Part shown: piece after piece, positions 19,780 to 32,002 of the stretch | Numbering within the stretch: position 1 is the first letter of the stretch | How the letters are laid out: each line of letters starts with the position of its first letter | Source: Juglans regia | Taxonomy: Eukaryota; Streptophyta; Magnoliopsida; Fagales; Juglandaceae | Assembly: GCF_001411555.2 (NCBI RefSeq) | Contig: NC_049901.1 | Location: forward strand, 38,844,964 to 38,908,963 | Reading direction: 5' to 3' | Length of the DNA stretch: 64,000 nucleotides | Translations under genes and position numbers: made by a program | Notes under the pieces: generated by a model | Database searches by the model: none | Seen by the model: only the letters and a program-made list of their open reading frames with translations | What the model was told of the DNA's origin: nothing

Positions 19780-22612
19780 CCAATTCTATGTGCAAACGAG
19801 GGCCTCCACGGTTGACGATGACAATGAACTCCGATAAGCATCTAACACCCGGACTCCAGTGCTAAATGCCGACTCTTAGGCAACCGTAGTAACAGGAATG
19901 GCTAGCACATCTCTGGCTATACGGGAAATGATTAGATACTTTGTGGAATGAACTTTCCACTAAGTTAATAACTTAAATACATCACTAGGTGGCTCGACAG
20001 CTTCCATAAAATATCGTTCAATCTCATATGTACACTGCATAATATTCCTTGTTGCAATGAGTTGATGATACTACTACATAATACCTCTAACCCCTACAAA
20101 TGAGTTAGTATCACCTAAGGAAGGTGTCGACCCCGTCAACCTCGAATGTGAGGAGCTAGCAGCTGTGGATGAAGGCTGACAACTATTGTTGTAGTGATTA
20201 TATAGGTCATCAATATCACTTTTTAATACTCTAATAAACTCTGCAGCCTTCACTACCTTGAGGACGGAATTTACCTAAAATTCTAGAACGGCCAACTTAT
20301 ATCAGGGGTCAAGGATCACAGCCACAAATAGTAATCTATTTATCTTCTCAATATTCTCCCAATATTTATCATATTTGGTCTTCATTCTCATAGCCATAGC
20401 AAATAACAATCCAATAAAGTCAGCACAACTATTTTTCAAGTGGAAGTGAAGCTCCGAGAGCTCACTAAAGTACAAGTTCGCAGTCGTATATTTGGATCCA
20501 AATATCCGCATGGTTATGTCATAAAAAATTCTTAAAAATTTAGCAAAGTACCTTACATTGGTCCAATCATGTGTGTTCGGTGCACCGAGCCCTTGTCCTG
20601 CTTTCTCCAACAAAGCATATCTCAGGCCCTCATCCTCGACCTTCATCTGCTCGAATGCTTTTTGGTACTTTTGTGCCACATCTAACATCATGTATGTAGA
20701 GTTCCATTGAGTCGAAACGTCCAAGCACAACATATTAGAACATTCAATCTTAAGATCTTCTGCTATTGCCTTAAACTTGGCAAGCCTTTGGGGGTAACCC
20801 CTCACATATGGCACAATGCTGTGGACTCGAGTTATGAAATCATCAACCTCTTTTAATCCCTCAACAACTTTGATGTTGATGATATGAGCACAACGTCAAA
20901 CATGAATAAACATGTGGGCCCGAATGACATCATCTTTCACCATCATGTTCCGCTAAAACCAATCAATTGTTGTTTCATTGGCACTGGCATTGTCAACTGT
21001 AATACACAGCACTTTTTGAATTCCCCAGTCCCTTAAACAATCATCCATCTTCGCTTCAATGGATGTACCTTTATGATCCATAATTTCTTCAAAGCTAATA
21101 ATTCTTTGATGTAAAATCCACTCAGTGTCAATGTAGTGCGCTGTGATACACATGTAGCAGACGTTCTGTATGGGCATCCATATATCAGTCGTAAACGACA
21201 CTCTCTGGCTGGTAGTAATAAACATCTTCCTCATCTCCGCCTTATCTTTCGCATGCCTCTTCATACAATCTCGCATTACTGTAAACCATGATGAAATAGA
21301 AAATCGTGACTCAACAAAGTTTAGAAACTTCCGAAAACTTATTTTCTCGACTGTGGTAAAGGGCATCTCATCAATAATTATCATCTCTGCAAGCATATCC
21401 CTCAACATCTTCTCACTGTATTGAGGGATGATCAATTTCTTAGTCTGTGTACCATCAGTGGCTGTAGAAGTTTGGTAACTGAGGTTGGTCTGATCAGTGG
21501 CCGCCAATCCCTTCGCGATCCTATATCATTGGCAACCATTTAGATGTGTTATTAATAGGGGTGTAACCGGTCCGGTCCGGTCAGGTTTTGGACAAAATCT
21601 AGGACCAAACCGGTATGTACCGGTTTTGTATTTTTCAAAACCGATTACGCACCAGTTACCCTCCTAAACCGGTACTTCCGATTTTACCGGTTTCCTGTCC
21701 GGTCCGGTTTTCCGATTTTTTTTAAATGTAAGTTTCACAATTTGTCATTATAAATTTGTTTATAAAAAAAAAAACTAATTTAAAAAATATTGTTTTATAC
21801 TTTTATTATAAGTTATATATTAGTATTAGTTATAAACTATATATTTAATATTAGTATTAGTTATAAAATTTTAGTGATTTAGTATTAACATTTTATGTAA
21901 TAATTTATAAATTATAATAAGAAATTATTTCATATATAAATATATAATTATATATAAAATTTTCACATAAAAAATTATAATTATACATAATATATAAAAC
22001 TTATATATATTAATAGATATATATATATATAATATTTTGTATAAAACTTATATATACAATAATATAAATATTATTTTTATATTTTTTTTTATCAACTGGT
22101 CCGGTCTAGTCTGAATAATCCTAAAATCGGAACCGGACCGGAACCGGCCGGTTTTCACATTCTAAGAACCGGTCCCGGACCGGACTGGTTCAAAACCGGT
22201 AAAACCGGTCCGGTCCGATCTGGTCCCGACCGATTTTTCGGTTTTCCGATTTCAACTTACACCCCTAGTTATTAACACACCGGTGCCTTGCTTCTTCGAA
22301 TGACATCCACAAAGTTGTCCACAGTGATGGCATCTTGCTACCAGGTTCGCAATATCACTAGAGATTTTGGTGAAATACTTCCATGTCCACAACCTCATCC
22401 TCTATATCTACTGGGAGTGAGAGTCGACTACTCGCACAAGATATAGTTGCTCTAGATGTAGCTGCTCTAGATGTGACTCTAGGGGTGGAAATACCCAACG
22501 GTGTAGGAGCTGTAGCATTGACATTTGCCACATCCCCTTGTGGACGGTCGTCTCCACTAGGTCTAGGATCCATATCACAATCAAAGAAGCTGAAAAAATA
22601 AATTAGAAGCAA
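19780..22612 (-). pseudogene. hAT transposase (RICESLEEPER-like)
   Basis: Read on the - strand: N-terminal piece 22612-22358 (MDPRPSGDDRPQGDVANVNA). Then, beyond the nested MITE, 21507-20953 with FTTDIWMPIQNVCYMCITAH and LCITVDNASANE, and 20814-20302 with CLDVSTQWNSTYMMLDVAQK and YFSELSELHFHLKN. Finally, at about 20060-19800, the dimerisation region ARDVLAIPVTTVA followed, after a stop, by ESAFSTGVRVLDAYRSSL. The order fits the hAT ribonuclease-H-like transposase. The ESAFSTG block and RSSL are family hallmarks. Inactivated by stops and by the MITE at 21556-22267. Confidence 0.9.
21556..22267. mobile_element. CCGGT-rich hAT-type MITE nested in the hAT
   Basis: 712 bp flanked by the exact 8-bp repeat GTTATTAA (21548-21555 and 22268-22275). 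Terminal inverted repeats are TAGGGGTGTAA and TTACACCCCTA. Both subterminal zones hold dense ACCGGTCCGGTCCGGT-like arrays facing each other. The middle is extremely AT-rich, with a TA run near 22011-22032. No coding capacity. Confidence 0.92.
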
Positions 22613-23640
22613 ACAATTAGTTTAAAAAATAACTAGACTATATTAAAAGACATCGACTAATTTAAGATGGAGAAAAATCATCCTCGTAGCCATAACAGAT
22701 AAATAAAATCATCTTGCATCATTTCTTACACACATATATAGAATTGATAAAAAAAATGATAGAAATAAAAACATGAACAATAAATCAGTGTTTATAATAC
22801 TTAATATATCTATTTATGTACAACGCCAGTGTGTGCAATGTGCAGTTGTGGGTCCTATTATTTTCCTATCAACAGATAACAGGAGTGGGTGTTATTTGGG
22901 CATCTTGTTTTTCCTGATGAACTACTCACTAGCATTGATATTGTTATGGTAAATTTTTGCTATACATTTTATCAAACACATTGCATACATACTGGTTTGC
23001 ACAGTCCAAATGACATCAACCATATTCAATTTTTGCTACATTTTCTTACAATAACATAAATTCACAAGACATAATTCCTAAAACAACAAATTCGAGGCAA
23101 CCCAATAATATGGAAAAAAAACCATAAAATTAAATCAACTTTAGGGCTTGAAATCGAAAACATACCAAAGGGCAAAGGCTACAGAGGCTGGCCTGAGAAG
23201 TGAAGGAGAACGGAGTGTTGCGCACTACAGAGGCGCAAAGATGAACGGTGGCAACAAAGAGGCAACGAGACGGCGAGAGATTCACCGTTCACTGGTAGTC
23301 TAGTTCAGAGAATGGAAGAAGGATGAAGGAATAAGGGAAGGGAGTCTTGCAATTTAGACCTCCTGTGTGATGAAACGACGTCGTTCCACAATACGTCGTT
23401 TAATATTTTTTTTGAAAAATTGAAGTCGGAGTTCGAAACTTCAAGAAGCTCCAAACTCTAACTCCGACTCTGACGCTTTTTTTGAAATTATTCCGACTCC
23501 AACTTTAACTTCAATTTCCAATCATTCTGACTTTGTCGAAATCAAAATCAAAGCAAAATTCGGACAGAGTCAGAATTATCGAAAATTTGCGCAACCCAAA
23601 TTCTTAGAGAAGAGCTAGAGGAGACTTCGAAATGATATTT

Positions 23641-24405
23641 TAGATCATTTTTGTACAATTAAGTCTAATCTCCAATTATTAGTACCGCACCACGTTTTGG
23701 TTTCGCTACTTTCAATTATGGCCGTCCATTTTACTTGATTCGTACCAACTAGCGCCAACATTTCTTTCTTTTTTTATTTTTGGGATAAATTATAAATATC
23801 TTGTTTTCACGGTATAATTCCGCTCACACCGCTTTTTGTGGAAAATCATTATCCCCTTAATCTGACGATCAACCACTGCTTACTCATGCCCCTATGAATT
23901 CTCACCGTTAGATCTTTTCACCCACAACCACCGTTGGATCAAATTACCAGCACTAATCTCACCATTCAATATTCACAAAATTGAATTTCAAAAGCTCGGG
24001 AGAGAGAGGGAGCAGAGACGAACAAAACAAAAGTCCCTATACTCCTTCCTCTCTTCTTGTTCTTGTTCTTCTTCCCCTTCATTACTTTCTCTTACAGTAC
24101 CGAACTCTGTGTATATGTGTGTTGTCTCTCGCTCTTTCAAATTTTTATTTTTTTTTCATTCCTTTTTGTATGTGAATTAAAACCCTCTCGAATTCGGTCA
24201 TTAGCTGCTGAACTTCGGCTTGAATTTTGAGCTGCAAAATCGTGCATTTGAGAATATCTTGGTGGCTCTCGAATTGGTTCTAGATCTGAAAGTCTCTGAA
24301 TTTGAGGAATTTGTGCGATTGTCTTGAAGTAATCAGTGGATTGAGTTATTGAAGAAGAAAAAAGAATAAGAGGAATTTTGATTGAGTTTTTTAATTTTCG
24401 GTTTG
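23641..24405 (+). promoter_or_regulatory. Upstream region and leader of the TCX gene
   Basis: Between the LINE remnant and the ATG. ATAAATTATAAATAT near 23784 could act as a TATA region. A pyrimidine-rich stretch (about 24040-24085) resembles a plant 5' leader. AGCGCCAA near 23750 resembles an E2F half site. Transcription start and function are inferred, not shown. Confidence 0.35.
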
Positions 24406-27400
24406 ATGGGGGAAGGTGAGGGAAGCGATTTCCCTCAGAAAAAGGCTCAATCGGAAGGTACGTCGGCCTCGGCGTCCACGGAGGCTCCGGCGGTTAAGAA
24501 GCTGGCAAGGCAGCTGGATTTCACAGCCTTCAGTGGTGGTGGGGGTTCGGGGAGTGTGGTCTTGCCGGAGCACCCGCAGCTGCAATTGCAGCCGCAGCCT
24601 CAGACGCAGCCCCAGATGGTGGCGGCGACGGTGACAGTCGCATCGCAGACGCAACCGCATATGATGGTGATGCCAGTGATGGCGCAACCGCCGCCACCTC
24701 ACGCGGCTCATCCGCCATTGAGGGTTGTGTAAGTGTGTGCAATTCTGGTTTTCCAGGAGCGAAATTTGATTTTTTTTTTCTAATTTATTATTTGGGCAAT
24801 TGTGATTGTTGGTTCTTGAGAAAATTGCGCGATTGGTTGGAAATATTTGGTTCTTTCTAAGTGAAATTTGGTTACTTGTGCTTGTGGTTTGTTGAGAAGG
24901 AATTTGTTTGATTTGGAAGCTTTGTCTGAGGAAAAGTGAGGTTCTTGTTATTGTGTTTGTGTGTTTCATTGAGAAAGTTGCTCATTTGTTTAAAAGATTT
25001 GCTTTTGGAGTGTGACGTTCGCTGTGTTTCTGATATTATGAGGCTTCCCATATACTGAAATTACAGTTGTTGCTCTATATCCAGCTCTAATTCTCATTAG
25101 GCTACTTTGTTGTTTTGTGGATCTTAAAGTTATTTATTTCCCATATTTATAGAATACTGGGAGGATTAAATTCTTTCCAATGACATAAATAGTCCTTCGA
25201 CACTAAAAATTGCCTGGCATGTAGACGCTTAAATTTAGCCCTTTTATACTTGAAATGGTGAGATCACCGGAAACTATGCATTTTGTTTTCCACCCATCTA
25301 CATATTGCAGCGTGCGGCAGTCTTTTTTGCTTTCTTTATTCTCTTTGAGAATGTGTTAACTATTTCCTTTAAGCAGAAGTTCTACCCTGTTGATGTCTGT
25401 ATGAATTCTCCAATATTTATAATGGTGTATTATGTTGCACCACATATGAGATTGACTTCATTGCCTTTTTGCCAGTTATAGTTTACCCTTTTATTTTTCT
25501 CGTCTTGCTTTTGTATGAATTCTCCAATATTTATTATGGTGCTTTTATTTTTCCCGGAAAAGAAGGGATGGCTATTGAGACTACTTTGTCCTTATAATAG
25601 TTTTTTGCTGGTGAAATGATATACTATGAGTTCTTATCTTAAATTTGGTTAATTTAGTGAAGACGCATTTGCACAATCTTGAAGCTCACAGAAGTAGTTG
25701 TCCACAAACACACATACTTTATCGATATGGCATGTATATGTTCATATGAAAACTCAAGATTTTCTCTCTTAAATTTGGTATAACGCCCTACCATTTCTTC
25801 CTCCAGAAAACCGGAATCCCCAAAATCAAAACCAAGACCCAATTCTGATGTAAAGGATGGTACTCCAAAGAAGCAAAAACAGTGCAATTGCAAACACTCG
25901 CGATGCTTAAAGTTGTAAGTAGATGACCCATTTACACTCTCCTGATATTGAAAATTGTTAGGTTCTACTCTTGAATTATTCTGCTCATGCAAACATTATT
26001 CTGCTCACACACAAACATTGATTATTATACCATTTAACATGGTGCTGTGGTCCCACTACTTCATAACAATTTAATTCTAAGTTATGTAACTTGAGCTGAC
26101 AACATTTTTCCTTAAGACTCGTTGTGAACCAAAAAAGGAATAAAATTAATACACTTTTTAATCTTCTCTTTCTTGTTTTAACCAAGAAGTTACATATTAC
26201 ATGCAATCTTTGAGGTCATCAAGGGGTAAGTCCAGATTGTAGCTAGAAGTTAGGTACTATCTAAGGAGTACACAGCGTTCTTGTAGAATTCTATGAGATT
26301 TACATGTTTCTTCTGTTTTGTTTGTGCATGTCATGGTCGCGTGTATTTGCTTTGTAATTTTCTTTTCAGATTTTTAATAAGCCTTCGATTAACAGAACAA
26401 TTTGATAGATAATGGTGCAAGGATGTGTTTGGGGTAGGCTGAAGGCATAAGTGCAGCTTAGATATAAGATAGCTAATTAAAAATCATTAAATAAAAATTT
26501 TTTTGTATTGCACTATTAATACACATATTATTGGGCTTATTTGAAGTTGGGTTTCCAAAAGCGCAACCCAGGTCCAACTTATTAATCCGGAACTTGATCA
26601 TTTGTTATAAATCTCAAACAAGCTTTATTCATTGCTTTGGTATTGCCACCTATATTGCCCATCCTAGCAATCAATGGGAATGTGGTCTTTCGTATTGGAT
26701 AAAAAAAGTAAAAAAAAAAAAGATCTTAAGCATGCGAAAGTGTGCTCCATCTTCAATTTAACCAAGTGCATATACTCTTGTGGCAGTTCAAGACTTTCAA
26801 ACTATTGGGTTGGCCAACTTTCCTCTTTCACCATTCTTTTTGTTGGACAAAATTTTAAAGTTTGTTTAGTTAATCAGCATTTGAAATGCTTTTTTCATAA
26901 AATGATGTGCTTCTATTGGCTTAGAGCCGACTACATTGTGCCTCTTAAGTAATTTTTCTTCTTGTTATCATTTTGAGTTGTCTTACGACAACTTCATTTT
27001 TTATAGATTGTGTGTGATATAGTATTTTGTATTAGTGCTTTTTACCAATAGATTATTTGTGATATAGTATTTCTTTTTAGTGCTTTTTACCAATGTGAAT
27101 CTTGTTTTGTCAATGTCATCGTGATCAGGTATTGTGAGTGTTTTGCATCTGGAATATACTGTGATGGATGCAACTGCGTAAATTGTTATAACAATGTTGA
27201 GAATGAAGCTGCTAGGCGAGAGGCTGTAGAAGCTACTTTAGAACGTAATCCAAATGCATTCAGGCCAAAAATTGCAAGCAGCCCACATGGATTGCGGGAT
27301 AATAGGGTATGTCAATCTAAGAATGCAGCATTTTGTATTTTGTTGTTTGCCAAGTACTGGGTAACCTGTGGTTGTATAGATGAAAAATGCAAGAAGTATA

Positions 27401-30400
27401 GTATTTAGCTATCTTCCTATTAACAGAGTTACCCAATGTTTCTAAGGGGCTCCATTTATCGTGTGTCTAGACTAGTCATTGTGGCATCTTTGTTACTGTC
27501 AATGATGGATCTACTCCTACGATACCATTCTAAATATCTGTTGTTGTTCATATGGGATCGTTAGTGCTAAAACCTCTGCCATCAGGAATTCCTAGTATTT
27601 GCTAGCAGTTTGCGTGGTTTGTGCATGAGATGATAACTAGGGATTAGTAGATAGAGGGTTGTTATTTTGTTACTTACTGCACTTTGGAATGATGTGTGTG
27701 TGTTTTTGGCTTCATATTCTTTTTTGGCTGTGTGTTTGTTTTTGTTGCCTTTTCTGATTTACATGTAACTAGGATAATATTTTTGGCCATTATTAAAAGT
27801 ATTGGACTAGAAAATGGAAAAATACATGTTCTCATCTAATAATTTGGAACGTTTACCTTGGTAATACACGGATATTAGTATACTCTATAAATTGTTCTCT
27901 TTTGTGGCCTTTTTTTTGGATTAGGGGGTGTGTGGGGGTATGGTCCTATGGAGACCTGATCCTTGCATATCCCTTATGAGAGAAGGGTGCAAATATCATC
28001 AGGCTGGAAGGCCATTGGCATTCTCTTTGGCTTTTAATAAAAACATATGTTGTTTTGAATTATATGCAGGAGGAGGCCGGGGAAGTTTTAATATTGGGAA
28101 AGCACAACAAGGGATGCCATTGCAAAAAATCCGGATGCCTCAAAAAATACTGTGAGTGTTTCCAAGCCAACATTCTCTGCTCAGAAAATTGTAAATGCAT
28201 AGACTGCAAGAATTTTGAGGGTAGTGAAGAGAGACAAGCTCTATTTCATGGAGATCAAGGCAACAATATGGCATATATTCAGCAGCTAGCAAATGCCGCC
28301 ATAACTGGAGCTATTGGTTCCTCTGGCTATGCATCCCCTCCAATATCAAAGAAAAAAAAGGTTCAGGAGCTCTTCTTTGATTCAGCAGCTAAGGACCCGT
28401 CCATTTACCGGCATGGGCAATTTCCACAGGTGAACTTGATCTTGACATATTTGAGGAGGAAATTTTGAGTGGTTACTGGTTAAAAGTGGTGAATAGGAGT
28501 GAATATATTGCTATTAAAATTCAGGCTTCTGATAAATCACTTGACCATGTGTTTTGTGGATGGATATTCACAGTTGTGCTTTAGTTATAAAAATAAAGTT
28601 GCTGCAGTTATTAATGATCAACTATGCATTGGCAGGATATGGCTGCTTTTTTCTTAATGCGTGGATAAAAATTATGGAGTTTTTTTATTATGGAAAATTA
28701 ATAAATAGTACTTGGGTTTAAAACCCTTTTAAAAAAATTTACATAGGTTCCAAGGTTACCTTTTTAGTACTTTGGTCTTGGGTTTAGAAAATAAATGGTC
28801 TATCCATTAACAATTCATCTGAAACCCTAACGGCAAAGTGCCACGTGGCACATGTCTAACAAAATATCAAAAATAAAAATAAGGTCAAAATAGTTCAAAA
28901 AGTCAATGTTAGAAAAAATTAAAACACATGAAACAAAAACTAAATATAAAAATCTTCAAAAAAAGGCCTGCAAAACATAAAAACTAAAATAAATAAAATG
29001 AAAAATAAAAAATGAAAAAACATGTGAGAACATTAAAAATATAAATGTAAAACAAAAATTAAAAAAGAAAAGGAAAGAAATAAATGAGACCTCCCCCATC
29101 TCCTCTGCTACTGATGGGGAGAGCCCCTGTGACATTTGAGGCTTGGGGAGGGGGGGGGTTCCAACCCCTCATTGTTCTCATTGTGTAGGGGCTGGAAAAT
29201 AGGCAACCTTTGCATGGCAGAAAGAGGGTTGGGACCAGCCCCAATTGCGTGGGGGCTGGTATGTTCTCAGCCTGCGGTGGAGCGGACAGGATGACACCCT
29301 TTCATAGGTTTTTTTTCTTTTTAATTTTTTGCATTTTAAAAACTATTTTTGTTTTATTTTTATATTTCGTTAGACTGGTGCCTTGTCACATCAATAAACA
29401 TGATGGCATAGCACTTTGCTGTTAGGGTTTTTTGCATATAGCTAACTGAAAGACCGTTTTTAAAAAAATCCCAGAATCTAAGGGTAAGGATTAGAAAATA
29501 AGTTTTGAAAACTGAGCGATCATTTGTTAAATTGGTGTAAATTCTGCGACTATTTACCAATTCCCCCTTTTAATTACTTACTATCACTGAACTTCCTCTC
29601 ATTTTGACTTCTAGGAACTACAGTCAGAATTTATGGTAACATATTTAAGTTCATGTTTCTATGTTTGCCAGGCAAACCATCTCAAAGCTTCTGCACCCTC
29701 CTCTTCCTTGTGTTCAGTTCCAGGTGCACGTGTTGGTGGAGCTGCGGCATTAGGCCCTTCAAAATTTACATATAGGTAAAAATTGTGGTCTTCTGCTAAA
29801 TGTCATTAATCTGCTCGGTTACCTTGCTGACTTGTATGTAATTGGTGAAGGTCTCTCCTAGCAGACATTATCCAACCACAGGATGTGAAGGAGCTTTGCT
29901 CGGTTTTGATGGTACTATCAGCAGAAGCTGCCAGAACAATTGCAGGTATGTCATGATTTGTGTATAAGTTCATATTACCGGCTAGGGGTGCTTCTAGAGG
30001 TTTTATTTTCCTCATTTACTGATGAATTATTTCCCAATTCTGGAACATTTGAGTATGATGAACATTTGATTAAATGTCCAGAGCAAAGAAGTGCAACAGA
30101 AAAGCGGGCAGATCAGATGGAAATTTCCTTGGCTTCCTCAACTCAAGAAAGGTTTCAGAGCCAGAGGGAACCTGATGTTGAGAAAGCCATGGCTGATAAT
30201 TGTTTAAGTGCTACCCAGGCAGATAAAATCTTGGCCGAAGATTCCAGTTCAGATGGTGCCGATGTGCCAAAAGGAAGGCCCATGTCTCCTGGAACTTTAG
30301 CATTGATGTGTGATGAACAAGATGCAATGTTCATGGCATCTACTTCACCTGATGGATTGATGGGCCATGGAAACACGTCTTCACTGTTGCCTTATGGACA

Positions 30401-31379
30401 AGGTATGACAGAGGTCTATGCAGAGCAGGAAAGGATTGTTCTGACAAAGCTTCGAGATTGTCTAAATAGGCTCATTACTTTTGGAGAAATAAAAGGCAAG
30501 TTATTCTCCCTCTAAATTTTGATAAATAGCTGAACTGTGAATGAAAAATAGGCACATCAATATTTTCAAATAAAAAATTTGTTTGAGACACGGAAAATTT
30601 CAACATTAGGTCAAGAGAGACCTCAAAATAAAGTAATGGCATTTTATATATGTTATTAATGAATAAAATTCCACACTAGCGGCTAAGTTATGGCTGACTG
30701 AACAAATAAACCAGTTTCGAGTCTGAAAATAGGAATCATTGGTTTTTCTTTTTGTTGGGGTGGGGTGGGGGATGGTTGCTTTCTTATGTTGTATTCAAAA
30801 CTGAAAGATGGCTTCCTTGCAGTCGGAACGACAATCAGCCAGTTGTAAATTATACAAGCCTGAAACACCAGCCCCCCCCAAACTGAAAGATGGCTTCCTT
30901 GCAGTCGGAACGACAATAACTCAGTTGTAAATTATACAAGCCTGAAACACCAGCCCCTCCCGGCAAGCGAAATAATTATATTATATGCATAGTCTCAAAC
31001 ATCTTACAAAATAATAATATTGACTAGAGCTGCAACAACGACGAAGACGACCACAATTGTAATTATTTTGTTCTTTTGTATTGAGAACTATTGACATCCT
31101 CTTCCATGATACCTTACAGAGACGAACTGTTCATCATTGGCCAGAAGTGAATTTGGGGATCATAGAGAAGTACCGAGTAATGGTACTGCCAATGCCAATT
31201 CCAGAATTGAAGCAGGGAATCAACATGGTCCAGTTAGCAATGGTATTGCAAAAGCTGCAGCCAAGACATCTCAGATGATCATTCCAGCAGTTGAGACCAA
31301 TAGTAATGATCTCCTTCCAAAAGTTCCCTTCCTCCCCCAAAATGGTGATAGTAAACATAAGACTGAAAAAGAGATGTAA
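24406..31379 (+). CDS. TCX5-like: CXC-domain protein, TCX5/TCX6-like (tesmin/TSO1 family)
   Basis: Nuclear DNA-binding protein of the CPP/LIN54 family. In Arabidopsis TCX5 and TCX6 act in DREAM-type repressor complexes. Eight coding exons, all in phase: 24406-24728, 25807-25914, 27129-27306, 28070-28429, 29672-29775, 29851-29945, 30082-30495, 31120-31379, giving 613 residues. Residues 1-107 are Ala/Gln/Pro-rich and start [13 protein letters not shown]. The first CXC domain (about 132-173) starts [19 protein letters not shown]. The conserved spacer [10 protein letters not shown] is at 183-192. The second CXC domain (about 217-258) starts [18 protein letters not shown]. The C-terminal part has [17 protein letters not shown] and a leucine-rich segment [18 protein letters not shown]. 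Length fits Arabidopsis relatives. All introns are GT-AG except intron 7, which starts GC. The ATG at 24406 was chosen because MGEGEG is the usual family start. TTG-started upstream extensions are not credible. Confidence 0.93.
28692..29566. mobile_element. Non-autonomous element in TCX intron 4
   Basis: About 875 bp with inverted ends GGAAAATTAATAAATAG (left) and GGGGAATTGGTAAATAG (right, inverted). A second, inner inverted pair shares ACCCTAACxGCAAAGTGC (near 28823 and 29415-29433). The middle holds a GC-rich patch (29085-29290) amid A-rich sequence. No coding content. Target duplication not clear, so the superfamily is open (MULE-like or hAT-like). Confidence 0.6.
30800..30960 (+). repeat. 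Tandem duplication of about 89 bp in TCX intron 7
   Basis: AAGATGGCTTCCTTGCAGTC occurs near 30806 and 30895, each followed by the same GGAACGACAAT, GTTGTAAATTATACAAGCC and TGAAACACCAGCCCC blocks. The copies are almost identical, so the duplication looks recent. Confidence 0.85.
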
Positions 31380-32002
31380 AAGATTTTTAGTACAGAAATT
31401 TTGGTCCAAGGCCCTGCATCTCCATAATGCTACGCCATTGTTGGGTTTTCTTCAATGCAGTTTCAAGATGGTATTGGGCCTCATTGTTAGAGCTGATAGG
31501 GATCTAATTCATGTTTCTTTTTACTTTCTATTCTTTTCCTCTGCGCCATTGTTAATTTGTTATATTTCCAAGTTAGTTTCCAGCATCAACCCTAGTTTGA
31601 GCATAAAGTGGTGTAAAATGCTGAGCCTTGTAATTGCACAAGATGTCATTTAGATTATTAAAGCGAATGACAATCTAGCTTGTATTGTTAGGTGCTCGGA
31701 ATTTTCTTCACTATTCGCATTTCTATAGAAACAAAGAGCAGTCTTATAATTTAACACGGAATGAGTTTCTTAGAATTTCTAGAATTATACGTTTGGTGTG
31801 TATTTGATATCTTGTAACCCAATTCACATTTTATTCTCTAGTGCAACAGTTTTTTATGCTTTATAAGTGACTACTGAAGGTCGACATCTCAGTATTGATA
31901 TCGAAAATTGAGTTCGAGTGAGTAATAGATGGGCAAATTCTGTTGGTTTAATGTTCTTCTAACACAAGTAAAAACTTGTGTTTTTCTTCAACTTATATTT
32001 TA
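31380..32002 (+). other. TCX 3' untranslated region and downstream flank
   Basis: No coding region is supported. The first few hundred bases, up to about 31700, are likely 3' UTR: moderately T-rich, with ATTAAA near 31657 as a possible polyadenylation signal. The poly(A) site is a guess. Confidence 0.45.

Larger units (their letters stand above)
18568..23599 (-). mobile_element. hAT transposon inserted in the LINE, itself hit by a MITE
   Basis: About 5.0 kb. Flanks CTTCTTAG (18560-18567) and ATTCTTAG (23600-23607) match at seven of eight bases, fitting an 8-bp hAT target duplication. Ends read TAGGGCTGAGC and, inverted, TTGGGTTGCGC. Both subterminal regions hold many copies of CTCCGACTC/CTCCAACTC-type motifs (18577-18660 and 23420-23510), a common feature of hAT subterminal binding sites. 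It carries a transposase remnant on the - strand. Confidence 0.85.
8290..23640 (-). mobile_element. L1-type LINE split by MULE, hAT and Tourist insertions
   Basis: Read on the - strand the pieces run in LINE order: ORF1 with DUF4283-like region (about 18559 to 17216, its first bases at 23600-23640), AP endonuclease (about 17215 to 15880), RT (11758 to 9138), zf-RVT and RNase H (9137 to 8290). Three DNA transposons lie inside it. Removing the MULE plus one copy of its 9-bp repeat joins VFHLYFHN to IFNSSNPS in frame. Removing the Tourist MITE joins KMLS to NMLKKVF in frame. The element therefore inserted first and was then used as a landing site. Stops occur throughout. The exact 5' end is unclear. 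Confidence 0.85.

Noticed and set aside
24391..24969. 192-codon - strand frame opposite TCX exon 1
   Set aside because: It is an Arg/Leu/His-rich antisense shadow of a GC-rich coding exon. The + strand frame matches a known family and splices in phase.
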